From: Castanea sativa
Lineage: Eukaryota > Streptophyta > Magnoliopsida > Fagales > Fagaceae
Length of the DNA: 64,000 nucleotides
Reading direction: 5' to 3'
NCBI RefSeq assembly: GCF_040712315.1
Contig: NC_134023.1
Coordinates: forward strand, 16,315,442-16,379,441
The stretch's first letter is position 1. Every line of letters starts with the position of its first letter. Positions 24,001 to 35,162 of this stretch are shown here, piece after piece. Below the pieces are notes generated by a model, which saw only the letters and a program-made list of their open reading frames with translations, was not told the DNA's origin and did not search any database. The translations under genes and the position numbers were made by a program.

Positions 24001-24300
24001 ATGATGGATGAGCCGAAAGAAGATGAAGCTAGATCGATAGTGTTGGAACAGAAAGAAGAACCCACCTACTATGTGACAATAGAAGAAGATGAGGGAAAGA
24101 ATAGGGAAGGTGAATGGTATTTAGACATCCTACAGTACCTCAAAGATGGGATATACTCGTCATCTGTAGACAAAAATGACCAACTGACCATCTGAAGATT
24201 ATCCACTAATTACATTATTTGTGGTGAAAGGCTTTACAGAAGATCATTCGATGGAATTCATCTCCTTTGTGTAACAGCTAAGGAGGCATAAAAATAATTG
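24001..24300 (+). pseudogene. Post-RNase H tether and integrase start of element C
   Basis: Open in frame with RT. It shows EWYLDILQYLKDGIY and then, past a stop at 24193, a degenerate version of the integrase N-terminal region (YIICGERLYRRSFDGIHLLC). RNase H is absent between RT and this segment. Confidence 0.75.
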
Positions 24301-24848
24301 AGGTTCATGAATCAAGTTATGGGCCAAATATGAATGCACAAAGAATTACAAGGATTGGCATCTATAATTACCTTATGCACTCTTGGGGTACAGAACATCA
24401 ATTCGATCTTCCACGGGAGCCATTGTTTATTCATTAGTGTATGGTATGGAAGTAGCCCTTCCCATTGAAATGGGTGTCTGATCACTAAGGACATGTACTT
24501 GAAAATGAAATCCCCGAGGCAAATTGGTTGCAAAGTAGATATGACCAATTATGCATGCTGGATGAGAAAAGACTCAAAGCCTTGTATCACATTCAAGGAT
24601 ACCAATGGAGACTTAGGAAAGATTTTGATAAGAAAGTAAGAACAAGGGATTCGAAGTTGGGAGATTTAGTGTTGAAAGAAATTCGAGCCTCGGTTCAAGA
24701 TGCCAATGGAAAGTTCAAACAAAATTGGGCGGGCCCATACATTATCAAGCAGATATACTCTGGAGGAACAATAAGGTTGATGGACTTAGATGCAAATCCT
24801 TTCACTGAGCCAACCAACATGGATCAATTGAAGAAGTACCATGTCTAA
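24301..24848 (+). pseudogene. Integrase remnant of element C
   Basis: Only the end of the catalytic core (a WHL..LPYAL, GYRTSIRSSTGA, YSLVYGMEVALPIEMG-type stretch in shifting frames, 24355-24480) and the C-terminal domain remain. The C-terminus is open at 24528-24848 and shows RYDQLCMLDEKRLKALYHIQ, DLVLKEIRASVQD, GKFKQNWAGPYIIK, MDLDANPFTEPTNMDQLKKY. The zinc-finger end and most of the D,D,E core are deleted, so this copy could not encode an active integrase. Confidence 0.85.
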
Positions 24849-24869
24849 AGTGGTAGTTGCAAACCAAGC

Positions 24870-25130
24870 CATAAAAAAAAAAAAAAAAAAAAAGAAAAAA
24901 GCTCGTTAGGTTGAAAACCTGAAAGGACGGTCTAGGAAAAAATTAGAGCAATAAAAAAGAAAAAGAAAAAGAGAAGAAAAGAAAATGTAGGTTGAAAACC
25001 CGAGAGGGCGACCTACGCAAAAGCAGAGTGAAAAAAAAAAGGAGTGAGAGAGCCTACTAGGTTGAAAACCTTAAAGAGAAACCTAGGCAAAAATTAAGGC
25101 AAATAAAAATCAATGAACTACGTGATGACA
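24870..25130 (+). repeat. Three tandem units with TAGGTTGAAAACC
   Basis: Units of roughly 75-85 bp begin near 24906, 24984 and 25059. Each has AGGTTGAAAACC, then a purine-rich stretch, then CCTA(G/C)GCAAAA or a variant. Long A-runs separate them. Confidence 0.8.
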
Positions 25131-25418
25131 TGATCCTTCTATCAAAGGGGGCACGTAGGCAACCATGCATTGGTCTGGTCAAAATTTCCTAAAACCCACC
25201 ATTTGCCCATTAACCAAAATTACCAAAAATTCAACCATTCCATTAAACCATATCATTACACAAAAACCTAAACCCTAAGCAAACCATTAAAAAGCCAAAC
25301 CCCAAAAGCCTACATCGTAAGACAGAATCCTTAACCTGTAAACCCTAAATAATTCCTAAATAAGAGTTTTTACATCAATTTCTAAATAAACATGCTCAAA
25401 GCCAAAAAAATAAGAATG
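25131..25418 (+). other. Spacer before the antisense genes
   Basis: A/C-rich sequence with repeats of CTAAACC/AACCCTAA type. No gene seen. Confidence 0.5.
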
Positions 25419-26706
25419 TCACTTTGTCTTCAGTCTTTTCTTTTTCTTCTGATCATTAATTTCTTTTGTGTTAGGTGCTTTGTTATCCTTGTCTCTTCTT
25501 TTGAATTCATAGTTGTCTTCATCGAGTCTTTCCCGGCTATCTCTGAGAAATTGTTCTCTTATAGCAACCCTCTCAGCTTCCTTGTCAACAATCTTATCTA
25601 TCAACCAAGTAGAATATTCTATAGTCATCCTCTGAAAATGAACTTTGACAAAAGATTGGTCCATCCAGTCAGCCATCTCTAAACCCAAGAGCATGTTCTT
25701 TACAGTAGTAGGATTTGTGTCCATAGGAAAGAAAGGTCTTCTTCTTTTGCCACCAAGCATTCCTTGTTCATATTTAAATTGCCTTAAGAGTCTATTTGTC
25801 TTGTAGAAAGTTGCCCCCCGCAACCCAACAAGGAAGATGTGATCTGATCCTGGAGACCGCAGTAAAGGGGTGGGCCCTTCCACTAATAATAGTCCCCTTG
25901 AATTGAAGTACTAGATTTCTTGTCCAAAAAATTCACCCAATCACTCTCAGTTTAGCACTCAATTTTGATTACAGCCCTACTAAGAAAACTGCTAGGCCCA
26001 TAATTACCGATGGTAGGTTTAGCAATCAGGTCTAGTCGCTCCATCAGCCATATATGCAAAGTTAAAGGACTCCCTAAGAAGTTTTGAGGTTCTCCACCAT
26101 CAAATACATCATCCAATCCAAGAAGGGTTTCTGCCAAGATTAAAGAAACAGGGTTGTCACCATCCTTAATTTGGCTTACAACACTTATGGCTCGAGCATC
26201 CACAAAACCATGCCCCCCAGAGCAAAATAAAAATTATCCCACAAAGCATAAGGCCAAACCAAAGTTTTTTTGCATATTGTTGGCCACCCCATAAGTGCGT
26301 TTGTCAATCAACCGAAAGATAATTGCATGAGATTCACCATATGGCCTTCAATCATACTATTAGTAATGGAAGTAGGAAGACCGAGAGCATTAGACAAAGA
26401 TTCCTTATGCCGGGAATCACAAGAAACTACAACAGATTTCCTACTTGGATCATAGCCCAGAATAGCGGAAAACTCTTCAATTATCGGATAGATTTTAAAA
26501 GTGTTAAACTGAAACACATGGTCTTCCAAATCCCAGAATTTCACAGCAACACGAAGAAACTCCCACTTGATCTTGACATTCCTCAAAGCCTTAATTCCCT
26601 CTAGTTTGAAGGCTGTAAAATTGGTTTTGGTGCTGAAATCGAAGCTACAAACCCATCTGTTGATATCATGAATTGTTGGATGAGAAAAATTTTGATTGTT
26701 AGCCAT
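25419..26706 (-). pseudogene. Antisense DUF7745/PMD-like gene carried by element C
   Basis: About 430 codons on the minus strand in three shifted pieces: 26706-26308, 26203-25952 and 25883-25419. The N-terminus begins MANNQNFSHPTIHDINRW. A block KWEFLRVAVKFWDLEDHVFQ followed by IEEFSAILGYDPSRKSVVVS is the recognisable core, the arrangement of DUF7745, a plant family related to the plant mobile domain. The middle has NFLGSPLTLHIWLMERL. The last 80 residues are charged and helical (KEAERVAIREQFLRDSRERL), ending in a Lys-rich nuclear-localisation-like KKKKRLKTK. It lies between pol and the 3' LTR, antisense, where Tat elements often hold extra ORFs. Its role is unknown. The frame breaks near 26300 and 25950 are probably decay; I cannot exclude an intron. 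Confidence 0.7.
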
Positions 26707-27723
26707 GGATGACTTTTGCTTGTGATTATTGTGTTTTGCTAACCTTTATGCAAAGAATTGTTGCAGGAAAATCCATTTATACAAGCTACATCAATTCTTG
26801 ATCAGGTTTGAAATTGGTTTCATAGAGTTTGTAGCTGACTAGGAGAGTGTTCATGATACAAATGAAGTAAACATTTTTCAAAAAATGTGAAAATGCAAAA
26901 CATGCATTGGAAAATCATAAAGAGTTGGCCCACCATGGTGGGAACATCATGACGTGGCCTAGTGCCATTCGGCACTCTAGAAGTCCGAACGGCACTCCAA
27001 AAGTGTTGAATGGCACTCCTCACGTACTAAGTGGCACGCAGCCTCTCTATTGTACACCCATGCAATCCCATGCAATTTCACGTTCTTGGACTTTTTTTTA
27101 GAACGTTTGACACTCAAAAAGATTTTTTTAAGTCAAACCGAGACACTCTGACGTGTTTAACTCACTTATTTTCAAAAATCATCACTTGCATCGTTGTTTT
27201 CAAAAAATTGATCAAATCAAGTTTTTTTTTTTTTTTTTTTTTAAGACTCATGAATTTATGTTCCAAATTAGGGGAATTCGCCAACGCCTCATGCAATTTT
27301 CAAGAAAAAATATCATCATCATGTTTTCAAATAAAAAAATCATCATTAAGATTTCCAAAATTCATGCATTCCTTTTTTGTTAAACTAGGGGCATTCGCCC
27401 ATGGCTCATTGATCTTAAAAAAAAAAAAAAAGAGGGGGGGCGCCATCATCATTTTTCTAAAAAGAAAAAAGAAGAAAAAGGAGAAATTTTCATCACTAAG
27501 ATTTCAAAAAAAAAAAAAATCATAAATCCATTGGGACTCCGATAGAGCTAATCAAGATAAGGTTAAACTGATACTACAAGACCTCATCAGGTGAATTCTA
27601 AAATTATCTTAGTTGAAGTTTCTACATGATCCAAGGTGATGCCAAGGACAAAGCACTTAACATGGAAATTAATACAAGATTGTCTAAGGAATTCTTCCTT
27701 TTGTTTTGCAGGAAAAATAAAAG
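26707..27723. other. Spacer between the two antisense genes
   Basis: It holds a GGCAC/GTGCC repeat cluster (26955-27040) like that in the element C LTRs, then A/T-rich DNA with long T and A runs. Plus-strand open frames (27031-27525, 27153-27383) are low-complexity artefacts. It is possibly the antisense promoter and 3' flank, but no motif decides this. Confidence 0.5.
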
Positions 27724-30700
27724 TCATACATCATTGGGACTTCGAGTCCGCCTGCCTAAGGATCTCCTTAATCCACCTCTAGAGGAACCACCTACACTAC
27801 TTCCTTCTTGACTCAAGAAAAAGCAAGGATCGTATTGATGATTTTCAAGTTCAAGACTCCTGATCCTTTCCTCCAAAGTTCTTCTGGTAGCATCAGTAGC
27901 TTCCATTCTATGCGCCTAAAAAGTCAGCAGAATTAGGTGTTAATTCCACCATTAAGCACAGTTCAAGCAAGAGATACTCAAAAAATGATATGGCATACCC
28001 AACTTGCATCATTGAGCACATATTGGGAGGATTGAATACGAGCCAATGACTGCAAGCCTCCAATCATCTGCATGCTTTCCTCCACTAGATCCACATCAAC
28101 CTGAAGCACAAATCCGCCAAATCATGAACCATTCAATAAGCTAAGAAGACATAAGAACAAAGAACAGAAAATTCAAAAACAAATCGGATCAGGCCAAGGA
28201 ACATTCAGCATGTGCTCTGGCCTATTCAAGGGCATGGAACTATACGTTCCATCAGGATTCATCACATCATATTGCCATGCCAGAAAATGAAGATAAGTCT
28301 CCGCAAATGAACTAGAAGAACTACCAGCATGATAAGGGGAAGGGATTTCTTCCTCTTCCTCTTCATCTCCCTCTTCCTCTCCTTCAGAAGGTGGAGGCTG
28401 AAAATCCAACATGCAAATTGTGTCACCAAGAAGAAATATGGAAAGAACTTGCAAAATGAAGATTTCACTTTAAAGGAAAAGAAGTACCGTTTGGCCAGCC
28501 AAGCAACCTTGCAGACGATTTTTAATAAATTCAGAATAAGATCCTACTGTTCTTGAAAAAACAAAGCCCACACGAGCCTGAGCAATCTCTTCATCAGTCA
28601 GAAAGTCAGCTAACCGAATAGAGGGACAAAGAGGAACTAGAATTGTTATATACATGATGAACTTGGGGCAACACTTGATCACCAAGATACCAATACTTTT
28701 CATGCCCACATTCAAACAATGCTTGACAACCATTCAGCTCCAAAGCCCATTCACACTCTACACACCCCTCACATCTGGCCCAAGGATCTAAAGACATATG
28801 AAAAATCTCAAGGAAACCCATAATGAAAAAAATCAAACCATAATCAAGCACTAAAGATCCCGAACAAAAAATGAAGAGGTGAAGAAGAAGAAGGACTCAC
28901 GTCATCAACAATCAAATTGTCAATCACCACATGCCAAATTTCCAAAGAACGCCTGGAGGTCGCTGACGACCGATACTGAGGCAACCAATGGAGAAATCTA
29001 GGAAAAATGCCAGTAACTTCCTCCCATGTTTCATGACCCACTCCAAAATACTCATACATCCAAACCTGAAAATTGCCACAACACCATTACCACAAAGCCA
29101 AAATAATTTTCCAAAACTTGAAAGACTCCGCCTAGAGAGTTGGGTCATGAAGTGCATCAGAGTAGCATAGGCAATGTCGCCCCAAACATAATTTTAGATC
29201 TGTCCAACTCTTTTCAAACTTTTTAAATAACGCAAATTCATAGTACTGCCTAAATCTGGACACAAGAAAGTTCCTACAAAAAGAAGCATGAACATAGGGG
29301 TGGCAAAATTTGACATGACCCGCAAACCCGACACGACACGACACGAAATTAGCAGGTTATGGGTTGAGGCTTAACGGGTTCGTGTCATATTCGGGTTGAC
29401 ACGACTAACCCGTTTAATAAATGGGTTGGGTTAGTGTTGAACACATAGAACCTGTTTGACCCGTCTGACCCGTTTAATTAAATGATATTTTACCAATATA
29501 CCCTTCAAACTCTAGGTATATAAACTTATTAGTTGTTGTGATTTATTTTCTTTGACATATTGTGATTGATTATTTGTGATATTGGGATATGCTTTAATTT
29601 TGAATGATTATTTGTGATGCAGTTACTCGTTAGTTCTGAATTTTATATTAAAAATATTTATTTGTTTGTTTTTTCATTAATTTTTATTTTTCATTTTGAT
29701 AAAATCTGATAAACAGGTCGACACGATTGACCCGTTTAATAAATGGGTCGTGTTAGGGTTGAGAAATCTTGACCCGTTTAATAAACAGGTCGGGTTAGTG
29801 TTGACCTATGTAGTCGAATACTCATGACTTGACACGACACGAACCCGACACACGAACACGAATTGCCACCCCTACATGAACATATGAGCACCTTTTGTCC
29901 AAATCTCACAATGAGGAATATTTTCACATAGCCAAGACAAGGGGATATTGTTACTCCTCATTCTAGAAGGCACTATACCTAGAAGTTTTTAAGTTCAGCT
30001 GGAGTAAAGGAATCATTGACAAGAATTCTTTCGCCACCCAATCTCAGACCAGTGATAACAAAGAAATCATAATACGTCAACATTACCTCCCTAATACGAG
30101 GAAAGTGGAAGGTACAAGTAGTATCCTAGAAGCGTTCTGCCAAGGTAAGAAGTAATTGAAAATCTTTGTATTCATGCGTCTCATGATTCAACAAGGTTTC
30201 AAAGAAAGTGCCAAAGCCTTCTTCATTGATAATATTTTTGATACTAGGAGACAACACTGCCCATGCACTTTTCAACATTTGGAGACTGCCTATACTTTTA
30301 AGGATCTGCAACACACAAGTTCAGCTCATCAATTTCCATGACCAAAACCACATCACAATCAAAATTCTTCACATATCCAAATCTTTTTCATAGCCATAAA
30401 AAAAGAAAGGTTCATACATTTTCAAAATAGCAAAAATTCCACAAACTCATGCACAAAGTGAATTCCTACATGGCCAAAATCATAATCACAAAAAATTTTC
30501 AAGAACCAACATCACATGCCCAACAAAGTCTTCAAAATTTAATACCCATGAAATTTTTCCATGCCCAAGAAAAATTTTTCATACCACAAATTTACTCACA
30601 AGATTTTGCCATGTCCATAAAACAAAGTTTACACATGCCAATAGACTTTCTCCATATCTATCATGAACACATTCACATAAGCTTCCCATAAAGTTTTCAC

Positions 30701-31104
30701 AATGCCAACACTCCTAAAATCCAAATCAAAATTCATCCAACAATATCTACCTACATTGTCAAAATTCCATAAGCCACCAACATTGTCCAAATTGAACCAT
30801 GATAAAAAAAAATACTTCAAGAATGCTCCAAACCCAACATTTTCCAACACAACCGATCAAGCAATGCCCCAAATTTCAAACAACCAAATGACAATATCTC
30901 ACCATGAAACTTTCAATGAAACATACAAATTTTTTTTCCAAGCATAGGAACCAAAGAAAAACTCACATTGGTGTCTACATGACAATATGGAGCATGGGTC
31001 CTAGGGTCTTGAAGAATTTCATCCTCTTCATGCAAACCAAATGTTGGTTCATATTTCTTGCCATGAAAAGTAAGAAAAGAAGGTCCTTTGGAAGAAGAAG
31101 CCAT
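27724..31104 (-). pseudogene. Antisense plant-mobile-domain-like gene with introns, carried by element C
   Basis: Minus-strand, multi-exon. Exon 1 is 31104-30967 (46 codons, MASSSKGPSFLTFHGKKYEP). Donor GTGAGT lies at 30966-30961 and an acceptor TTGCAG at 30306-30311, giving a phase-0 intron of 661 bp. Exon 2 starts ILKSIGSLQMLKSAW, followed by INEEGFGTFFETLLNHE, LLLTLAERF, TCTFHFPRIREVMLTYYDFF and ITGLRLGGERILVND. This is the PMD pattern. The frame goes on through LSWLCENIPHCEIWTKGAHM and, past hAT element E, to QLSRRSLSSFG. It then shows VWMYEYFGVGHETWEEV, a second donor (28899-28894), and later DPWARCEGCVECEWALELNG. After that come an acidic segment (EEEGDEEEEEEIPSP) and a coiled-coil C-terminus (RTLEERIRSLELE) ending at 27724. 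Stops and a frame change near 29070 show decay. PMD proteins occur in both host genes (MAIN/MAIL1) and transposons. Confidence 0.7.
29295..29874. mobile_element. Element E: non-autonomous hAT element
   Basis: 580 bp with terminal inverted repeats TAGGGGTGGCAA and TTGCCACCCCTA. A perfect 8-bp target duplication CATGAACA sits at 29287-29294 and 29875-29882, diagnostic of hAT. The interior has repeated GACCCGTTTAATAAATGGGT-like palindromic words and no transposase. It interrupts the coding exon of the antisense PMD-like gene within its HMFM codons. Confidence 0.95.
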
Positions 31105-31924
31105 CTTGATGTAAAGAAAAATGGATTTGAGAAATGGGTTTTCACCAAAATAGGTATGTGATGAAAATGCTCCAAATACAAGGATCTAAAAAGATATTGA
31201 TGGAGATGGATGAGGGAAGCTTGAGAAGCTTAGAAAAGTATTTTTTGTGAGAAGAAATGGTGAGATAAAGAAGAAAATCCAAGGGGAAGAAGAGAGTGAA
31301 TAGTGACAATGGAGGAAGAAAGGTGGAGAAGGATGAAACAAAAAAGAAAAAGAGGGAGACAAAGGAAAGTGGGGGCCAAAATTCGGCCCCCACACTTTGA
31401 ACTCAGCCAAAGCTAAGTCAACTTAGTCAACCCCAAATTTTTTTTTTTAAAGTTTTCCAAATATGTTTTAAAGTTCAAGTTCTCAAAATTTTCATCTCCA
31501 AATCATGAAAAAAAAAAAAAAAAAAAAACTCACATTTTTCAATACCAAATCTTTTTCTAAATCCAGACCTCCAAATTTCAAAGATAAAAAAAAAAAAAAT
31601 TCAAACCCCAGATTTCATGATCAAAATTTCAAGTCTTAATTTTCAAAATTCCAAATCTCAAAACTTCAAATCAAAATCTCAAACTTTCAAAGTCTCAAAA
31701 ATTTTAAATGGCAATTTCAAAACTTTAAAGTTTCAAAAATCAAACCTTTTCCAAAAATAAATTTTTTTTAATCAAAGCTTTTTTTTTGATAAAGTTCAAA
31801 TCAAGAAAGGAATCACATCTCAAAAAGTAGTGGGAACACAAAGCCCTTACTAGTTAGAGACTGATTCCAAATTTTGATTTTTGCAAGTAACAACTTGGTT
31901 TCAAGGATGAGAAGCCCTTGACAC
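31105..31924. other. Element C 3' region, A/T-rich simple sequence
   Basis: The first 300 bp (31105-31400) are purine-rich and may hold the promoter/5' UTR of the antisense PMD-like gene. From 31440 to 31800 the sequence is a drifting mixture of TTTCAAA/TCTCAAA words and A-runs. No coding function. Confidence 0.5.
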
Positions 31925-32645
31925 CCCTTTTTGTCAAGATCAAGCAAGTTGGTCATAGACACACCTTTTAGTCAAGATCTAGTCAGTTGGTCACAGACTC
32001 CCTTTTGCCAAGATCATGCCAGTTGATCACAGATACTCCCTTTTGCCAAGATTAAGCCAGTTGGTTGCAGACACCCCTTTTAGTCAAGATCAAGCTAGTT
32101 GATCGCAGACACCCCTTTTTGTCAAGATCGAGCCAGTTGATTGCAGAAATTACCTTCAGTTAAGACCAAGCCAGGTAGTCACAAACACCCCTTTTTGTCA
32201 AGATCAAGTCAGTTGGTTGTAAACACCCCTTTTAGTCAAGATCAAGCCAGTTGATCACAGACTCCTTTTTGTCAAGACCAAGCCAGTTGATCGCAAACAC
32301 CCCTTTTTGTCAAGATCAAGCTAGTTGGCAGACGCCCTTTTAGTCAAGACCAAGCCAGTTGGTCGCCGACACCCCTTATAGTCAAGATCAAGCCAGTTGA
32401 TCGCAGACATCCCTTTTGTCAAGATCAAGCCAATTGGTCACAGACGCTCCTTTCAAGCTAGTTGGTCATAGACATTACCTTCGTCAAGATCAAGCCAGTT
32501 GATCGCAGATGCCCCTTTTTGTCAAGATCAAGCCAGTTGATTGCAGACACTCCTTCGTGAAGACCAAGCTAGTTGGTCGCAGACATTACCTTTGTCAAGA
32601 TCAAGTCAGTTTATCGCAGGCAACTCCATTATCAAGATTAGAATG
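31925..32645 (+). repeat. 37-bp minisatellite, about 19 copies
   Basis: Tandem units of about 37 bp with core GTCAAGATCAAGCCAGTTG followed by (A/G)TCGCAGACACCCCTTTT. I count about 19 recognisable copies with variable truncation. It sits shortly before the 3' LTR of element C, where Tat/Ogre elements often hold tandem repeats. Confidence 0.92.
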
Positions 32646-32835
32646 AAAAAAAAAGTCTTTCAGTCATATCAATTGTCAAGAATCATTTCAAAATTTATCA
32701 ACCACTAGCTAGTTCTATGTTCCAAAGTTTTAGGTCCAAGGGTTGGGTAATCTTTGAAAATCCAACCACAATTAAATCATGGTCGCTAAAATCAATGTCT
32801 TTATTTTACATTGACATTCGCTTTCCAAGCTCTAT

Positions 32836-32850
32836 CAATGAGGGGCATTT
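32836..32850 (+). promoter_or_regulatory. Polypurine tract of element C
   Basis: CAATGAGGGGCATTT adjoins the 3' LTR; the purine run GAGGGG is short and has a C, so it is only a probable tract. Confidence 0.55.
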
Positions 32851-35157
32851 TGTAGACACTCGATTTTGCACCCATGATTTAATTAAGGAAGATGACTGGA
32901 GTGACCATCCACGTGCAAAAAAAAAAAAAACATTTTTGCATCACATGCATCATTTTGTTCTTGCATCACATGCATCCATTTGTTCTTGCATTGCATGAAC
33001 CAATTCATTCATTTCATTTCATAACAATGATCTTGAGATTCTAATGGTCACAACAATGTGTCCGGTTTTTAAATCGAACCATCGGATCGAAAGATATCGC
33101 ATGATCAAGTTTGTATGGTCCATATGCATTGTGTCTAGGAAGAGTCGATCATACACAATTAATTTAAATTAATTCTAATTGGTCAAACAATTAAAATTAA
33201 TTAAATAATTTTGTGATTGGTTGATAATTAGTGTTTAAGATAGGGCTGCATGCATAGGAATAAAAGGGATGATTGGATAATAATAAAATTGTGGATAATC
33301 TGAACTTTATCAGGATTTATTTTGAGGGATTTATAGACAAGATATTTGTTCAAGATAATTGTTCTTAAAAAGCCTGAATTATCTAGAAAAAAGATTTAAA
33401 AAAATCATGGACGGAGGATGAAAACACGTCTAGATACAAAGACCGGTCAAAAAACCCTAGAAAGAGAGTCCAAATGGCACTCGAACATGAAAGTGCGTTC
33501 GGCATCCAAGAGCCAATTCGGCACTTTTGGAGTGCCGAATTGCACCTTGTTGGGCTTTGGCCCAACGGCATTCGGGTGAGGATAAGACACACCATTTTCG
33601 ACCTTTTCGCAAAAGGATAAATCAGGATTCACATCCTAATCGTCTGTGCCTATTTTTTAGAGATTTCTGACCTCTATAAATAGAGTCTGGGTCTCATAAT
33701 TCAGCACCTCTTTTTTTTTTACGCTCTGAGAGGCATATGTCTTGAGCCTTAAAGATTGCTGATATTCTTTGATCCTCTCTAAGATTTGCTACAAGAATTA
33801 GGTTTTTTAGTTTTCAAAGAGAACTAAATAAGTTTCTTTGAACCCTAAAACATCCTCTCAAGAACAAAAAGTGCTCATGTAAGAGATTGCTTTCTAACCC
33901 TTTTGTTTTTATGTTTCTCTAATCATGATGATGCATGCTTTCTTGTTTCAAATATTCATGTTCTAATCTGTTAATTTAGATTATCAAAACATGTTCTTGA
34001 TGCTTTTATTGTGACTATAATCTATTTCTTAGTTTTAGAAATCTGCATGTACTAAACTAGTTTTTCTTCAAAATAAAATGGATCTATATCTTCTTAGATG
34101 TAGATCTGAATTTTTTTTAAAAACAAAATGGATCTACATCTTCCTCAGATGTAGATCTGAATTTTTCTTAAAATAAAAATGGATTTTGTATATTTTTTAG
34201 ATACAAATCTGATTTTTTAATGCATGCGGATTTTTGAAATAAAGAAAGAGATTATGAATTGTTGTTTTGTTGTTTGTTTTGTTTGAGTCATGTAGCATGA
34301 AATTATTTTGTGAATGAGATCCTCTACATAAATTTAAAAAAAAAACATATATTTTTTAATTATAAAAATAGATCTGATTTTTCTGTTACATAAAAAACCA
34401 TTTTTTTCTCTTAAAAAACATCTTTGATCTTTTACAAAACTCAAAACCATTTTTTTAATCTCTACAAAAATAAATCTAAATTTTCTCTTCAAAAATAATT
34501 CTTTTTACACATACAAAAATATATCTGAATTTTCTCTTCAAAAATTATTCTTTTCACTCATACAAAAATAGATCTGAATTTTCTCTTAAAAAAGTCATTC
34601 TTTTCACATATACAAAACATATTTGATTTTTTATAAATCAAAATCGGTTTTTTTCCTAACCATTAAAACAGACCTGAATTTTAAATAAAAGAGGATACAT
34701 TCATAAATGGTTTTGTGTGGTTTAGTTTATTTCACATGTTTAACATATCCTTCATGACATACATAAAATGGTACATTGGTCGCAAGAGTCTAGAAAACCA
34801 GACTCTGTCTGGGCAGAATGGGTGCCTAACACCTTCTCATTCTGTAACCTAGCCTCTAGATTTAGATTTTTGGTTAAGTAGATTTAGCTTTATCTTTATT
34901 TTTATTTTGGGTAGATTGTAACTAGGACAAAAGTCATGTAAAGTTCAAAATTTTTCAAATTTGTATTTTTTTTATGCAATCGATGAAACGGAGCAATTCA
35001 GTCATGTATTGTATTTTTAATTAGTTTTTCTTATTTTTTGTACATAAAAAATAAGTGGCGACTCCACACTACTTACCCAAAAAGAGAGGTGCCCTAAAAA
35101 GCACTCCAAAAATCTCTCTCTTTTTTGAGGGGCACGCTTCATGCGAGGTTTCTCACA
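32851..35157 (+). repeat. 3' LTR of element C
   Basis: About 2.3 kb, homologous to 8442-10712. TATA box TATAAATAG at 33675-33683. A perfect 11-bp stem (AATTCGGCACT/AGTGCCGAATT, loop TTTGG) at 33515-33541 lies upstream of the TATA. The 5' LTR has an extra unit at the equivalent place. Confidence 0.92.
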
Positions 35158-35162
35158 CCAGA

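Larger units (their letters stand above)
8442..35157 (+). mobile_element. Element C: giant Ogre/Tat-like Ty3/gypsy
   Basis: A 26.7-kb plus-strand LTR retrotransposon. LTRs of about 2.3 kb lie at 8442-10712 and 32851-35157. The flanking 5-bp duplication is CCAAA (8437-8441) and CCAGA (35158-35162), one mismatch. It inserted into the copia RT-RNase H junction of element A. Order: LTR, PBS, leader (interrupted by element D), gag, protease, acidic linker, RT, remnants of integrase, short tandem repeats, two antisense genes, minisatellite, purine tract, LTR. Without nested D and E it is about 18.6 kb. Great size, long LTRs, antisense ORFs after pol and internal tandem repeats are known traits of Tat/Ogre gypsy elements. 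Stops and frameshifts show it is inactive. Confidence 0.9.

Noticed and set aside
27031..27525. 164-codon plus-strand open frame rich in Phe and Lys
   Set aside because: Built on poly-T and poly-A tracts; no domain.
31925..32645. CRISPR-like array
   Set aside because: Units are contiguous degenerate tandem repeats without unique spacers, in a plant retrotransposon.
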